Origin: Dimorphilus gyrociliatus
Taxonomy: Eukaryota; Annelida; Polychaeta; Dinophilidae
NCBI GenBank assembly: GCA_904063045.1
Contig: CAJFCJ010000019.1
Coordinates: 3,723,409 to 3,787,408, forward strand
Reading direction: 5' to 3'
Length of the DNA: 64,000 nt
This document shows, in pieces, positions 1 through 16,812 of this stretch; the stretch's first letter is position 1; the number at the start of each line of letters is the position of its first letter. The notes below the pieces were generated by a model. The model was not told where the DNA came from. It made no database searches and worked only from the letters and a program-made list of their open reading frames with translations. The translations under genes and the position numbers were made by a program.

Positions 1-59
1 AAGTAACATATGTAGGAAATATCGCGGGAATTATAAAGAGACGCCTCTATAAAAATTAC

Positions 60-238
60 CTTCTCCATATGAATGGTGTACTCTCTGTAACTTTATTAAT
101 ACCGTGTAAAGTTGTTGTCTGAGTGAAATTATACCAGACTGTAGACCATCCATCAGGCACTTCTAATTCTGCAACCTTTCTTTTAGTTGATGAGCGTCGA
201 CGTCTTTCGAAATCCCAATATTCTCTTTCCTCTTTCAT
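60..238 (-). CDS. DEG/ENaC (ASIC-type) sodium channel, first coding exon, partial
   Basis: A 60-codon reading frame starts with ATG at 238 and ends at a GT donor at 59-58 (phase 2), so the gene continues off the left edge. Seen: a basic N-terminus (ERRRRSS, STKRK), then FTQTTTLHGINKV followed by FIWRR. Known: DEG/ENaC/ASIC channels carry a conserved His-Gly motif in the cytoplasmic N-terminus just before the first membrane segment, which matters for gating, and the spacing here fits. Membrane segments and the Cys-rich extracellular domain would lie left of the window. The strand is opposite to the ryanodine receptor, which begins in the window only 680 bp away. The family call rests on one exon and could be wrong; the ATG start is reasonable but not proven. 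Confidence 0.6.
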
Positions 239-921
239 TCCTTATCTTATATATATATATACTGTATATATATATACATATATAGATTTAAATTCTTAGT
301 TATATAAGTATACACAACACATTGAATACATGTATTTTTTAAAAAATATCTAACATCTACTTAAGCGTCGTTAACTTCTATAGATGGTCGTCTGCTCATA
401 GACGCTGCTCTGTTCCGACTGATGCCGCTCGCTTTAATCATTCCGTTATGTATATATATATATTAGTCTCGTCTAGCTAATGGTTCGTTGTTTTGTCACA
501 AATGTAGCCGACGTAAATAGAAAGTTGAGATGGAAATATACTACATGTATATTGTTGGTGTAGTTCTAAATTTACTTGTCAACATTACATTAAGATGTCT
601 TTAAGTGCTCGACCTTATAATACGGAATAAGGACCAGTGCTGTTAATAAGTCAGACAATTACGGCTTAGCCTAGATTCTTGTTAATTGTTTATTAATAAT
701 CAATCGAAGGAGAACTAGAAATATAAATTGTTTAAATAAAGGCTGTTTTTCCAATATGCGTCTTGTCATTAATAGAGTGTCGATTGATGATATTGAAACT
801 GTCTATACAGTTTTTACAACTTAAATTATTCAATGGTGTTAAATGTCAGGCTCACCAAACAACCTATTGTAGGCATCTATTTTTGTAGCAAAAATACATC
901 TATTACGTAATTATTATGTAG
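239..921. other. Non-coding stretch between DEG/ENaC exon and first RyR exon in window
   Basis: AT-rich sequence with TA-rich tracts around 250-290 and 450-465. No RyR-like exon was found. A 27-codon minus-strand frame around 370-450 (it contains SRRPSIE) could be an upstream exon of the channel gene, but no splice join to the 238 ATG keeps frame convincingly. The stretch is probably both RyR intron and channel 5' flank. Confidence 0.4.
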
Positions 922-7452
<6,531 letters not shown>

Positions 7453-7573
7453 TTACCAAAACTTTGGACTATTAGATGTGTGTTGTTTTTTTCTTTTTTT
7501 TGTCTTCTTCTTTTCTTCTTCTCTGTTTTTCTTTTTCTTTCTGTCTCTCTTTTCCTTCCAATTATTTAATATT

Positions 7574-7579
7574 AATAAA
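7574..7579 (+). other. Candidate poly(A) signal of RyR
   Basis: AATAAA lies 122 bp after the RyR stop codon, following a long T/C-rich 3' UTR tract. It is the first canonical hexamer downstream. Confidence 0.55.
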
Positions 7580-7599
7580 TAGTTATGGAAAGTATATAA

Positions 7600-10500
7600 A
7601 AAAGATATGTACTCTGTGTCATACAATAACAAAAAAAACTATTATCTCTTAATTGATTGCGGCGACGTCTGACTCGAAATTTGTACGCATTTTTAAACTG
7701 ACAAACAGATTAACGTCATAACGTAAACAAAGTGACTGACAAGCTGACGGAATTCATGTTTACTCAGACAGCTTTTTTACGTTCGAGTCATTCCATTAGT
7801 TCCCCTCCTATCCAACCACCCACAGGGCGTTTACGCCCTGAGGTTCAAAGGTCGACGGGCAGCAGATCGCCACGCGCACGCTCTGACGGATAGTGTATAC
7901 TTTTGTCGCCTTGAACCTGTATCGGGGCATATTTTTTTCTATTTGTCTCCTCCTCCTTCTCTCTATCTTTCACACGCAAACAGATTGACGAGATAAGAGA
8001 ATAAAAAAAGAGTAGGTAAGAATGAACAAAGCGTTAACAATAAGATGACTGATTAAAAATTGGAGAAAAAGCCTTAAAAGACGAGTAAATGAGATTCAAA
8101 TTGGTTTGGCCAATTGATTTTTTCGCCTTTTTTTATAATGGCACGCTCTGATTTCTCTTTACGACTTCGCCGGTATATTGGTAGATAAGCAAATCGAATA
8201 TTCACTATCTTTAAGTCTAATCGATTTCGAGTGACGTCTGAGCGATTAGTCGTCGTCTTTTATCTATTGATAGTCTTGCGTTAGCGTGGGAGAGATACAT
8301 GTCTGTTGTATATTAAGGCTAATGCATACACGAATACCTTTTACAATACAACTATTATACGCTATTTTATTATAATGTTTATGTAAAATAGACCTAAACA
8401 GGCCTAAATAAAAAAATTAATTTTCCAACCAAAAATTCCGCCTCCAACAATGGAATAAAAACTTATTATACCTATATAAATAGATATTTATAATTGCAGG
8501 CCGTTTACAAGCATTCAAATTTTTGGTTACGTTCTTACGTTCACACGCTCTAGGCCTATTTAAAGGTGAAAGATCATATTCATCGCCTATCTTTATATTA
8601 TTAGTTGTGCTCACTGGCGTCAATAGGTGGATATGTATTATTAGCCTAATAATCGACTATTTTGAGTGCACCCCTCTGCTATATCTTATTCTAATGTTTT
8701 TCGAAGTTGACAACAAAAACGGAAGTTTATAGGAACGCGAAGAATTTACCCTCTTTTGCGAATGTAAAACTTCTTAGCGCCCCGTTTATAATCTTGGGGC
8801 AAGAAAAAGGAATTCTTTCTTTTCGCGTGCGCTGCTCTCCCCCGCTCCCGATTATTTCTCAACTTGTTTTTCTCTCTTTCTCTCCTTTTCATTCTTTCTT
8901 TCTCTCGTTTTTTTTTCTTTATTATCATCAAGTATTTCGTGGAGAATGGAATGTATTTTTTCATTCCTTTAAACAACTATCATTGAAGAGGTTAGTAACA
9001 TTCTGAAAAGGAAGAAAAAAGTGGGTGGGGAAAGGTATGAGTGTGCCTTCTTGTGATTGGCGCGTTACGGATTAGTTCTTAATTATTCGGTCACGTTCTA
9101 TCGGAAACAGGTGTGAGTGTGAAAAGTACCGTATTTATAAGCGAATATAAACATAAACATATAATTTAAAACATTTATTGTTAATAAATCCATTTTTAAC
9201 GGCAACTAAAGAAAAATTAAAGTGTTTCTCTTTTCTTTTGAAAGTATGGCTTCCCTTTTCATTTCTCTACTTTTCTGTTCGTTTCTTCTCTCTTCTTTTC
9301 TCTCTTTTGATATCTTTAAAGAAATTTCTCTTACGTATATAAATGCGGGTCGGTAGTCGTCGATATCGACTTTGGAAATCGATCGTTAGAGATAAGCAGT
9401 TTGCCTCTTGGCCACTTTCCTTTGATCTTTACGGCAGATAAGACTTTGCGCCCCCTCTCTTAATTGTTAATTATATAGTCGCCAGATTCTTTCTTCGCTA
9501 TTGAACAGCAGGCATTCGAAACCCTATATTGAGCTATAGAAGTTGTTTAGGCCTATAATATCTACCGCTCTCCTTTAATCTTAATCGAATCGGACGGCGT
9601 AAAGGAGTAAAAAGAATATTTCATGGCGCTCACTTTCGGTTGGTTTCGGGCTCTCACAGCATGAGCTATACCGATTTGGAACTTTATGTTCGGACGACCT
9701 AGCGTTCGAGAGGTGTTCCTTAACACCGTAAACGACGGACTTCAAACGCTCCGGCGTCGACACGCTTTTTTTCGCCTCAAAGTAGTCGTTGTTCGACAAT
9801 GAAGCTGCTGTTGCGAAGAATAGTAATTCGACCGGTAAAGCAAAGCTCCGGAACAAAAAAAATAGCCTTATTTTCTCTTTTCTCCCTCAGCTATTTTTTT
9901 CAAAAGTCTTGACCACTCGCCCGATTATTCCCAATGCTCTTTTGATATCTTCCATATGAAAAATAAGACTTTTGTTTGTGAAACAGAAGAAGGAAATAGG
10001 CTCTTTTCATTTATCGCGTGTCCTATGGTCATTCTTCATAACTCGGACGCGTCTTTCCATTTTCTCGCTTGACCTTTATCGCTTTTCTCCTACATTCATT
10101 CTTTTTTTACACGGATGATCATAACCCTTGACCATTCGTAATACGATTCGAAAAGCCCCGAAAATACGCGCATTTGAACTACATATGAACTTGGAAATGG
10201 TATTTTGAACTCGCCGTAACATACTCCCCGTGGAATTAGACAAACGATATTTGGAATGTTCTTTTTTTAGCCTGTACACGCGCTCGTTTATTTAGTCACG
10301 TGATTTTTCATTATTTCTACTCAACTCTTTTTAATATATATATAAATATGCTCAAACGTTAAATTGTGAGTAGGTAAAAATTTATTACCGACATTGCCAA
10401 TTGTAACAGCCCACCCGTCGTTTATCATTTGTAATAATATCGAAAAGAGCAAAGTAAAATGGCTTTTCTTTATTTAGTAATTGTCTAGAAGTACATTATA

Positions 10501-10870
10501 TTGAATATTTTTAAAATGGCCTGCTTTTTTTTATAAAAAAAAAGACATAAAAAAAATATATATATATGTATGTATATACGAAACGAATTAATTCTTAAAT
10601 TCCAACATTCTTTTCACACGACCGCGCACGCCGGCGTCAATTAGCTAAATTCATCGGTCGCATATTTGCCTCTCCTCTATTCCCGATGAAAAGAAAGAAA
10701 TCGGCTACAAAGGAAGTAAGAATAATCGAATAGCTTATGGTACACGTGCGAAACTTATTCGAAAATTCTATTGGAGAGAGGGAAATACTCGTTTGTTAAG
10801 CTTCGCCGAATTATTTATAGTTCCCTTAGGAAGGGGAAGAAGAATATTATTCGGAGGGGAAAATGAGAAT
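7600..10870. other. Long non-coding interval upstream of HES
   Basis: No reading frame here shows a recognisable domain or splice-consistent exons. Several stretches (about 7640-7920, 9550-9850, 10600-11000) are less AT-rich than the surrounding spacer, which would fit cis-regulatory DNA of the HES gene. An E-box CACGTG lies at about 10298-10303. Regulatory function is inference. Confidence 0.4.
7823..7840. repeat. Near-perfect 18-bp palindrome, 8-bp arms
   Basis: CAGGGCGT at 7823-7830 is the exact reverse complement of ACGCCCTG at 7833-7840, with TT between them. GC-rich arms stand out in AT-rich DNA. The role is unknown; it may be a dimeric factor site or chance. Confidence 0.6.
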
Positions 10871-10885
10871 TCCATTGTCCATTCG

Positions 10886-10893
10886 TGTGGGAA
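10886..10893 (+). promoter_or_regulatory. Candidate Su(H)/CSL site (TGTGGGAA)
   Basis: It matches the CSL consensus YGTGRGAA about 900 bp before the HES start codon. HES genes are classic Notch targets. Binding is inferred from sequence only. Confidence 0.45.
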
Positions 10894-11121
10894 TGTACAC
10901 GGCGAGATGATGATTGGAGACGGTCGATTAATTACGCTTATCAGAGCCAGGAATGTTGTCATACGTCACCAGCAGATGTTTGAACGCGTCAATTACGGCA
11001 TTGTTCTACTCGAATGCGTATTGTTTGCAGATCTTATAAGGAATTTTGGCCGCCGCCCATAAAAAGCGTGCGGCTCGCGTCGGAAGGCAGGCGAAGAAAA
11101 AAAATTAAAAAAAAAAAAATT

Positions 11122-11130
11122 GTTCCCACG
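11122..11130 (-). promoter_or_regulatory. Candidate Su(H)/CSL site (CGTGGGAAC)
   Basis: An exact match to the high-affinity CSL consensus on the minus strand, about 660 bp upstream of the HES ATG. Confidence 0.5.
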
Positions 11131-11450
11131 TTCTTGTATCAGGAAACGTAATTTGTTTATCAGACGACGTGTTGTTGCGCGTTCCGCCTTATCGTCACAT
11201 CCGATAAAGCACGCGCAAAAATTATAATAGGGAACAAGTATTTGTCTGTTCCCGTCACTATATCGCTCTCTAAGCATTTCCGAAACTTATGTTCGCGTCT
11301 AACGCGTGACGCCTATAGGCCCCACCTACTTTCTAAATCGTTTATTTATATTACTAAAGGAGTAGAGTAGTCAAATAGAGGAATGACCACTGGTCAAATA
11401 AGGGTCGCGCAGCGTGAACAACGTTCAGAAAACGTGTCGGGACTTGCTGG

Positions 11451-11546
11451 CCAATAGGCGTTGTGCCAGTCGCGTTCAATTCACGAAACTGGCTGTTGAT
11501 TGGTCGACTAGCGCCTGGCGTGGCTTGTGTCGCGCGTTTTTTATAT
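11451..11546 (+). promoter_or_regulatory. Probable HES core promoter: two CCAAT boxes and a TATA-like box
   Basis: CCAAT at 11451-11455, an inverted CCAAT (ATTGG) at 11499-11503 and a TTTTATAT element at about 11539-11546 lie in a GC-richer block 240-340 bp upstream of the HES start codon. Transcription would start near 11570 with a 5' UTR of roughly 200 nt. This is inferred from motif order and spacing. Confidence 0.45.
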
Positions 11547-11785
11547 CCTCTTTTATTCGAGTTAAAACTTGTTGAATGAGCAGCTGGTCTCGGTTGACCG
11601 TTTCGATTAGAAGAAGCGAAAGGAATAAGCAAACGGACTTTTCTTAGATATTTCAATTAAAACTTGAAAGTTGCTACATCATCAACTCTTGCAATCTAAA
11701 TAAGGAATTTAACAAAAAGAGGAATAAGAACATTCCATAAAAGAATTGTACGTAACGTTCTATAAAGAAAAAGAAATTTCAAGCA

Positions 11786-13625
11786 ATGGCCGATGACAGC
11801 GATGATGTTGTTTCAAATTCTACAGACTGTACGAAGAAGGTAAAATATCTTACTATATATTAAAGATTACATAACATAAGCAGGAATCAAAGCTGTCAAT
11901 AGCAACGAGTGCATAGGCACGTAGTTGAGAGGCGCTATAAAAATGCTTTGAATTACAACTCATAAATTCATTTTATTACACGTTTATAAAAAGATATATG
12001 TAAAAATAAATGCATGGGAAAAGCTACTGTTGATGTAATAAATCTATGTTTTCCACTTCGTTAGCTATATTTAAAAGCATCCTATCAAAAATATCTATTT
12101 ACCATTAGAAAAGATTACCCGCTTATTCTCTTTAAATGTTCTTTTATATCTATTTTTTTACTGTTAACTATTAAAATCATTAATAAAATCTTCTTTCAAA
12201 AAATAGAATAGCAAACCGGTGATGGAAAAACGTCGTCGAGCCAGGATCAATGCCAGCCTGTGTGAATTGAAGGCGTTGCTCTTAGACGCAATGAAGAAAG
12301 ACGTAAGGCGATTATATAGAGTATATCACAGTTACGTAAGCGGGGAACGAGTTGAGAGAGCAGTAACTTTGAAGGCGACTTCAATACGCAAACAACCTGT
12401 TTATATAGAACGTGGGCCGTGGGAAAAAATAGCTAGGAATAATGACGTTAGATCGAAATCGACCTTTTTCTTTCTTTCTTCTTATTTTATTCTCTTTTTT
12501 TTATGTTTTATTCAATTCCGCTCGCGTTTAAGAAAAAACTTAAAAGACAAGTTAGGGGTGGAAAGAAGCAGTAAATGCTCGAATAAGTGAAAGAGTATAT
12601 ATAAATGAATATAAAAAAAAGTAGAATTTCATAAAGAATACTCCCTTTCTTCGGTATAGGAGGAAATGTTGTATAATAAAAAAAAGGAAGAATAAACTGA
12701 ACATTTTTAAAGAATATTTTAATTGAATCACTTACCGAGATTGGCACGGTTGCCTTAGGGGATTCTGATGACGAAGAAGTTTATCTTTCGTATTCCGTTC
12801 GTTTAATAATATAATGAATAGAGTGTTTATATTTGAAAATCCTTTCAGGGGGCTCGTCACAATAAGATGGAAAAAGCGGACATTCTCGAATATACAGTTA
12901 GGCATTTACGGCAGGTACAAAGGCAACAAATCTCTGCTGCAGCCTCCAGCGATCCTGCTGTTTTAAACAAATTCTATGCGGGATTCAACGAATGCACAAA
13001 TGAAGTTTCGCGTTATTTGTCATCTGTCGAATCGGTTGATGTTGAATTACGTTCAAGAATTTTAGAACATTTAACCAATTGCATAGCAACGAGTCAGTTA
13101 GGCAGAAATTTGAATCACAACTCTTCATCTCCGTCTTCTCCGTCATCGCATACCATTATTCAACAGTCTCCGATCAGTATTGCTCCGAAACAGGAAATTA
13201 ATAACAATGTCATTAAGCATTCTCATCAGCAGCAATCGCAACAACAGCAGCAGCAACAACAAGTTCAAGTTATACCAACCAAATTGGCAAATGGCCAAAT
13301 GGCGTTCGTCATACCCAGTAGCGAGCAGACAACTACTAATTACGTAATGATAACGAGCAATACCTGTCCGGCAACGGCGTCAAATGTCGTTATAGCGGCT
13401 CCTAAGCAACAGACAATTGTTATGCAAGTTCCCGTCGTTAGTGAATGTTCAAGCGACTCAAATAACAATACTATTAAAACGCCGAGGAAAAGAGGATCGT
13501 CATCGCCTATGCTCTCCTCCTCTGCAACCTCATCCCCCTCTCCTGCAAAAAGTATGAAAACCGAGGATAATCGCCCATCTTCCCAATCACCAAAGGCCGA
13601 AGAAGAGCCCTGGCGGCCTTGGTGA
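11786..13625 (+). CDS. hes: HES/hairy-family bHLH-Orange transcriptional repressor
   Basis: Three exons, 11786-11839, 12207-12302 and 12849-13625, give 308 residues. Seen in order: a short acidic N-terminus; [16 protein letters not shown] basic region with the family's characteristic proline; helix-loop-helix continuing into [15 protein letters not shown]; an Orange domain (about 63-110, [24 protein letters not shown]); a Gln/Ser-rich middle with a polyGln run; and a C-terminal WRPW before TGA, which recruits Groucho/TLE. Known: such proteins bind N-box/E-box DNA and mediate Notch-dependent repression. The intron in the bHLH after KKD is at the usual HES position. Intron 2 holds a CSL-type site at 12418. 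The start ATG follows a long AT-rich leader and is followed directly by the family's short N-terminus. Confidence 0.95.
12418..12426 (+). promoter_or_regulatory. Candidate Su(H)/CSL site in HES intron 2 (CGTGGGAAA)
   Basis: An exact CSL core inside intron 2, on the same strand as the gene. With the two upstream sites it suggests Notch input, but this is inference. Confidence 0.4.
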
Positions 13626-14144
13626 GGAAATGAGTATGAATGCCGCTCGCATACGCTTCTAATACTATTCAAATATGTAATTATCTGGGAGAGATAAATA
13701 GCACATACGCCACAAATATACATAAATTAATTGTATTCAGAGCCAAATAGATGTATAATTATGTATATTAATAATTTTTTTTAATGTCCTCATTTAGAAG
13801 AGACCTGTGATATAATGGTGAATCATCAAACAATGAATTTATATATTTAGTAGATTACTTAAATATTACTTAAGAATACAATTCAGACGTCTAATGCTAA
13901 ATGAATGAGTATTGTTCCTTTCTTTATTGGCTACCTGCTTATAAACGTGTCATGTTCAGATACGATCGGAAAAATCCCCTTTTAAAATACCATTCGTACG
14001 TAATATTATTCAATTACAAGAAACACGCAGCGCCATCTAACAGTACATTATCATACTAGTGAGGAAAAACTAGAAATTTATTCCAAATATGTAAAATTCT
14101 CAAAAAGAATCGCTTTTTAACAAAAGAGGCAAACAATGTTTACT
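13626..14144. other. Convergent intergenic spacer between HES and LBR-like gene
   Basis: About 520 bp of AT-rich 3' flanks of two tail-to-tail genes. A minus-strand AATAAA for the LBR-like gene lies at 14145-14150. No gene is seen. Confidence 0.5.
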
Positions 14145-14191
14145 TTTATTATCTATATTCTAGAAAGGATTATAGCCAATCTACAATTCTG

Positions 14192-16218
14192 TTAATAGAT
14201 AAACGGTATGAGACGACTGCGTACTCTTTCCCGATATTTTTGCCATGCAAAACCATGGACAGTGGCACTTTGAGCGTCCTCTTCGTATGCTTTAAGCACA
14301 TGAGTTATCAGGTTGAATCCAGCATAGAACCAAGGTAATGGGTTGGTTAGACCTATAATTAGAGAAAAGTTAAAAGGTGCTTAAAGATCATAATTTGTAT
14401 ATTTTCACTTACCACATGGAGCGCATATGGCAAAAACCGATAAAATATCACCGAAATACTCGGGATAACAAACAAATCCCCACAATCCTGATGATATGAT
14501 ATTGTAACCGCTTTCGGTTTTAATTTGATCGAGGTGAGCAACGTTCGGATGATAGGGATCTTCCCTGAATCTTTGTTTTGTCAGATTTGACGAGAAGGTA
14601 ATATAGATTCCAATTATGTAAGGTAAAAAGATTACGGCGAGAAATTCCTGCTTTAGGACGATATCATATTTCCAAATGTAATAAGACGAGTAAGTAAATG
14701 CAAAAGGGTAAAAGAAGAGGGCGGCAAAACACTTAAAGAAACCAAAAGGCTGACTTTTAACATCAGGATAATGAAGTAACGATTTTTCCGTCAAACTGAA
14801 CTGAAAGATATAGCCAATGTGCATAAGAACTTGTATCAATAGAGTAAGGTTGAATTTATCTCTTTTGTAGTTTTCCAACGGATACAATACTAACAAGGTC
14901 GTCGTAAGACAAAAATTGATTCTGGTTAGAATCCAAACTGTCCAATTAATGCCCAAGCATTCAGGCATGATTTTCTTTCCATTGATAAAATCTAATAGTA
15001 TACTTCTCCCTTTCAAATTTAACGTAGTAGCATACGTTATAATGCCAAGAGCAATGGACAGTCCAAATCCTGTGATCATGAAATCTTCCGGTCTTTCTAT
15101 GAGCTTTGTGATTGGTATCTTCAATGCCGCAGCAATGAAAACGAAGCAAACATTCAACAGTAGATGTAACATTTCTAAAAAAAAGTAAACAATATTTTAA
15201 ATAATTTATTCATAGTTAATCTCATATATTGCGTAATAATAATCGGATCTTACGATTTAATCTGAATTCTCTCATTTTCCCAGCAACCTCAAAAGCGTAT
15301 TTCTCTCCAATTGGAAGAAAGTAGAAAAATAAATTAGCCACAATGAAAGAAAAGAAGTATCTAAGAGGTACAAAACTGCAATCTTTCGTCCAATTGTACC
15401 TCGATAACTTAGTTGAAATTTGTCGAAATGAAAAGTTCTTTTGGAAATTAATTATTCAATTAATAACAATTAAGAATTGATAAATTTCACAAAGCAAACT
15501 TACTTTAGAAGATTTATACATTGCAAATGTGACCACAATGAAGAAGGTTATCAAAAATAGACTCAATAGTCCTTTCAGCCAATCTAGAAAAAATGAATCA
15601 TCCTCCACTACTTTCTCCACAGGTTTTTTCTCCTCTATTTTCTGTTTTCTTCCTCTCAAACTTCTTTGTGTTTCCACGTTCAAATCTTCCTTGGTAGCCT
15701 TTCGCCTTCTCGTTGTAATTTCGGGAGATAATTCAGTTTCTTTTTTTTCAACTTCTTTGACCGTCTGGATAAATAAATATATTTTTATTATAAAACAAAA
15801 GTTCTTCCTGCGTAAAGAAATGTTACTTCTTTTGGGGGTGAACCAGACATAACAGTTCTTTTAACTGAACGTTTTCTTCCGGTTCTAGGAGCTGGCTTCT
15901 CCGATTTTTCTTCTTTCTCTTCATTAGCCGGTTTCTTTTCTTGCTTAGGCTTTTTAGGTCTTCCTGGAGATCTTCCTCTTGAACGAGATCGCGAACGACT
16001 TCTGCTTCTCGATTTCTTTGGTGAACTGGCACTCTAAGGAACACCACGATTAAATTAAAAGTTATCTAAATACCATCGATAAAAAATGAAACGCAAAGGT
16101 AAACAATGAAGGAAAATTTAAGTTTATTTGTGTATTGAATACAAGATAGAACAACATTTTTAAAAAAAGAATATACGTTTATATTTAAATATAAATATTT
16201 TACCTTTTTAGGCGGCAT
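14192..16218 (-). CDS. LBR: Lamin B receptor-like inner nuclear membrane protein with degenerate sterol-reductase domain
   Basis: Six exons (16218-16204, 16033-15827, 15764-15504, 15407-15254, 15174-14413, 14352-14192) give 519 residues. Seen: MPPKK, then a Ser-Arg repeat region (about 10-30, SRSRSRSRSRGRS), a basic/acidic nucleoplasmic arm to about 125, then 8 or so hydrophobic segments and a C-terminus KYRERVRSRLIPFIY typical of LBR/TM7SF2. Known: LBR anchors lamin B and heterochromatin and, in vertebrates, also acts as C14 sterol reductase. The N-terminal Tudor domain of vertebrate LBR is absent. Residues the reductase family keeps are replaced: RH of the GWWGxxRHxNYxGD motif reads CY (448-449), the LNPR motif reads IMPEC (281-285), and HRxxRDxxxCxxKYG is not recognisable. 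FREDP is retained. Enzymatic activity is therefore doubtful; a structural role is likely. Confidence 0.88.
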
Positions 16219-16812
16219 TTCGTTGATTGGGCTAAATAATATCTGTCAAAAATATGTGACTTAAAAACAACGAAAAACGAGTATCAAATCTTTATCATCT
16301 TCTTATTTTAGATAATTGTTTTTAAAAAATCAAGGAAAAAATATATAGATTATTTAGCCAAATGAATTAAAGGTAAAAAAGAAAAACATTTGACGCGGGA
16401 AACAATGGCTGAATGCAAAGCACGCTGCATAAAAGAACAGCAATTTTGGGATCATAACAAATGAATTATATAAATTTTAGGTTGTAAATGGATGTTCAAA
16501 ACTTACCCGTTTAAATAGAATCGGAGATCAGGTACTAATTATAGGAATTATTATTCAATACCACTGCATTAAATTGTGCGAAAATAAAGAACAGAGCCTA
16601 ACGCAGAAATGACGCTAACCCGGAATTGGATACCACATTACCCTTAGCCTTAGACCGGTGAAGTACCGGTTTCAAGGAAATTTGAATTTACCAATTTCTT
16701 CACTTCATACAAATTTTTATTCAAGCAAAGCAAAATACAACAAATAAGCCCAAAAAAAATGTTTTACGTAGCTTTTAAAAATATCAAAACAAAATATATT
16801 CCATTGGCAGAC
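16219..16812. other. Spacer: LBR-like 5' flank and Piwi 3' UTR
   Basis: About 590 bp between two minus-strand genes. A minus-strand AATAAA at 16716-16721, about 95 bp past the Piwi stop, is a candidate poly(A) signal. No gene is recognised in it. Confidence 0.5.

Noticed and set aside
9581-9856. 91-codon minus-strand frame in the HES upstream region
   Set aside because: No domain, no splice partners and composition typical of spacer; probably a chance frame in a GC-richer island.
11354-11656. 100-codon minus-strand frame over the HES promoter
   Set aside because: It overlaps the CCAAT/TATA promoter block and 5' UTR and has no recognisable motif.
15456-15503. Extension of the third LBR exon past 15504
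   Set aside because: The frame runs on to a stop within the intron; the gtaag donor at 15503 and the next exon restore the LBR sequence.
15823-16047. 74-codon frame on the minus strand at the LBR exon
   Set aside because: Wrong frame of the RS-repeat exon; the in-phase frame gives the SRSRSR arm.
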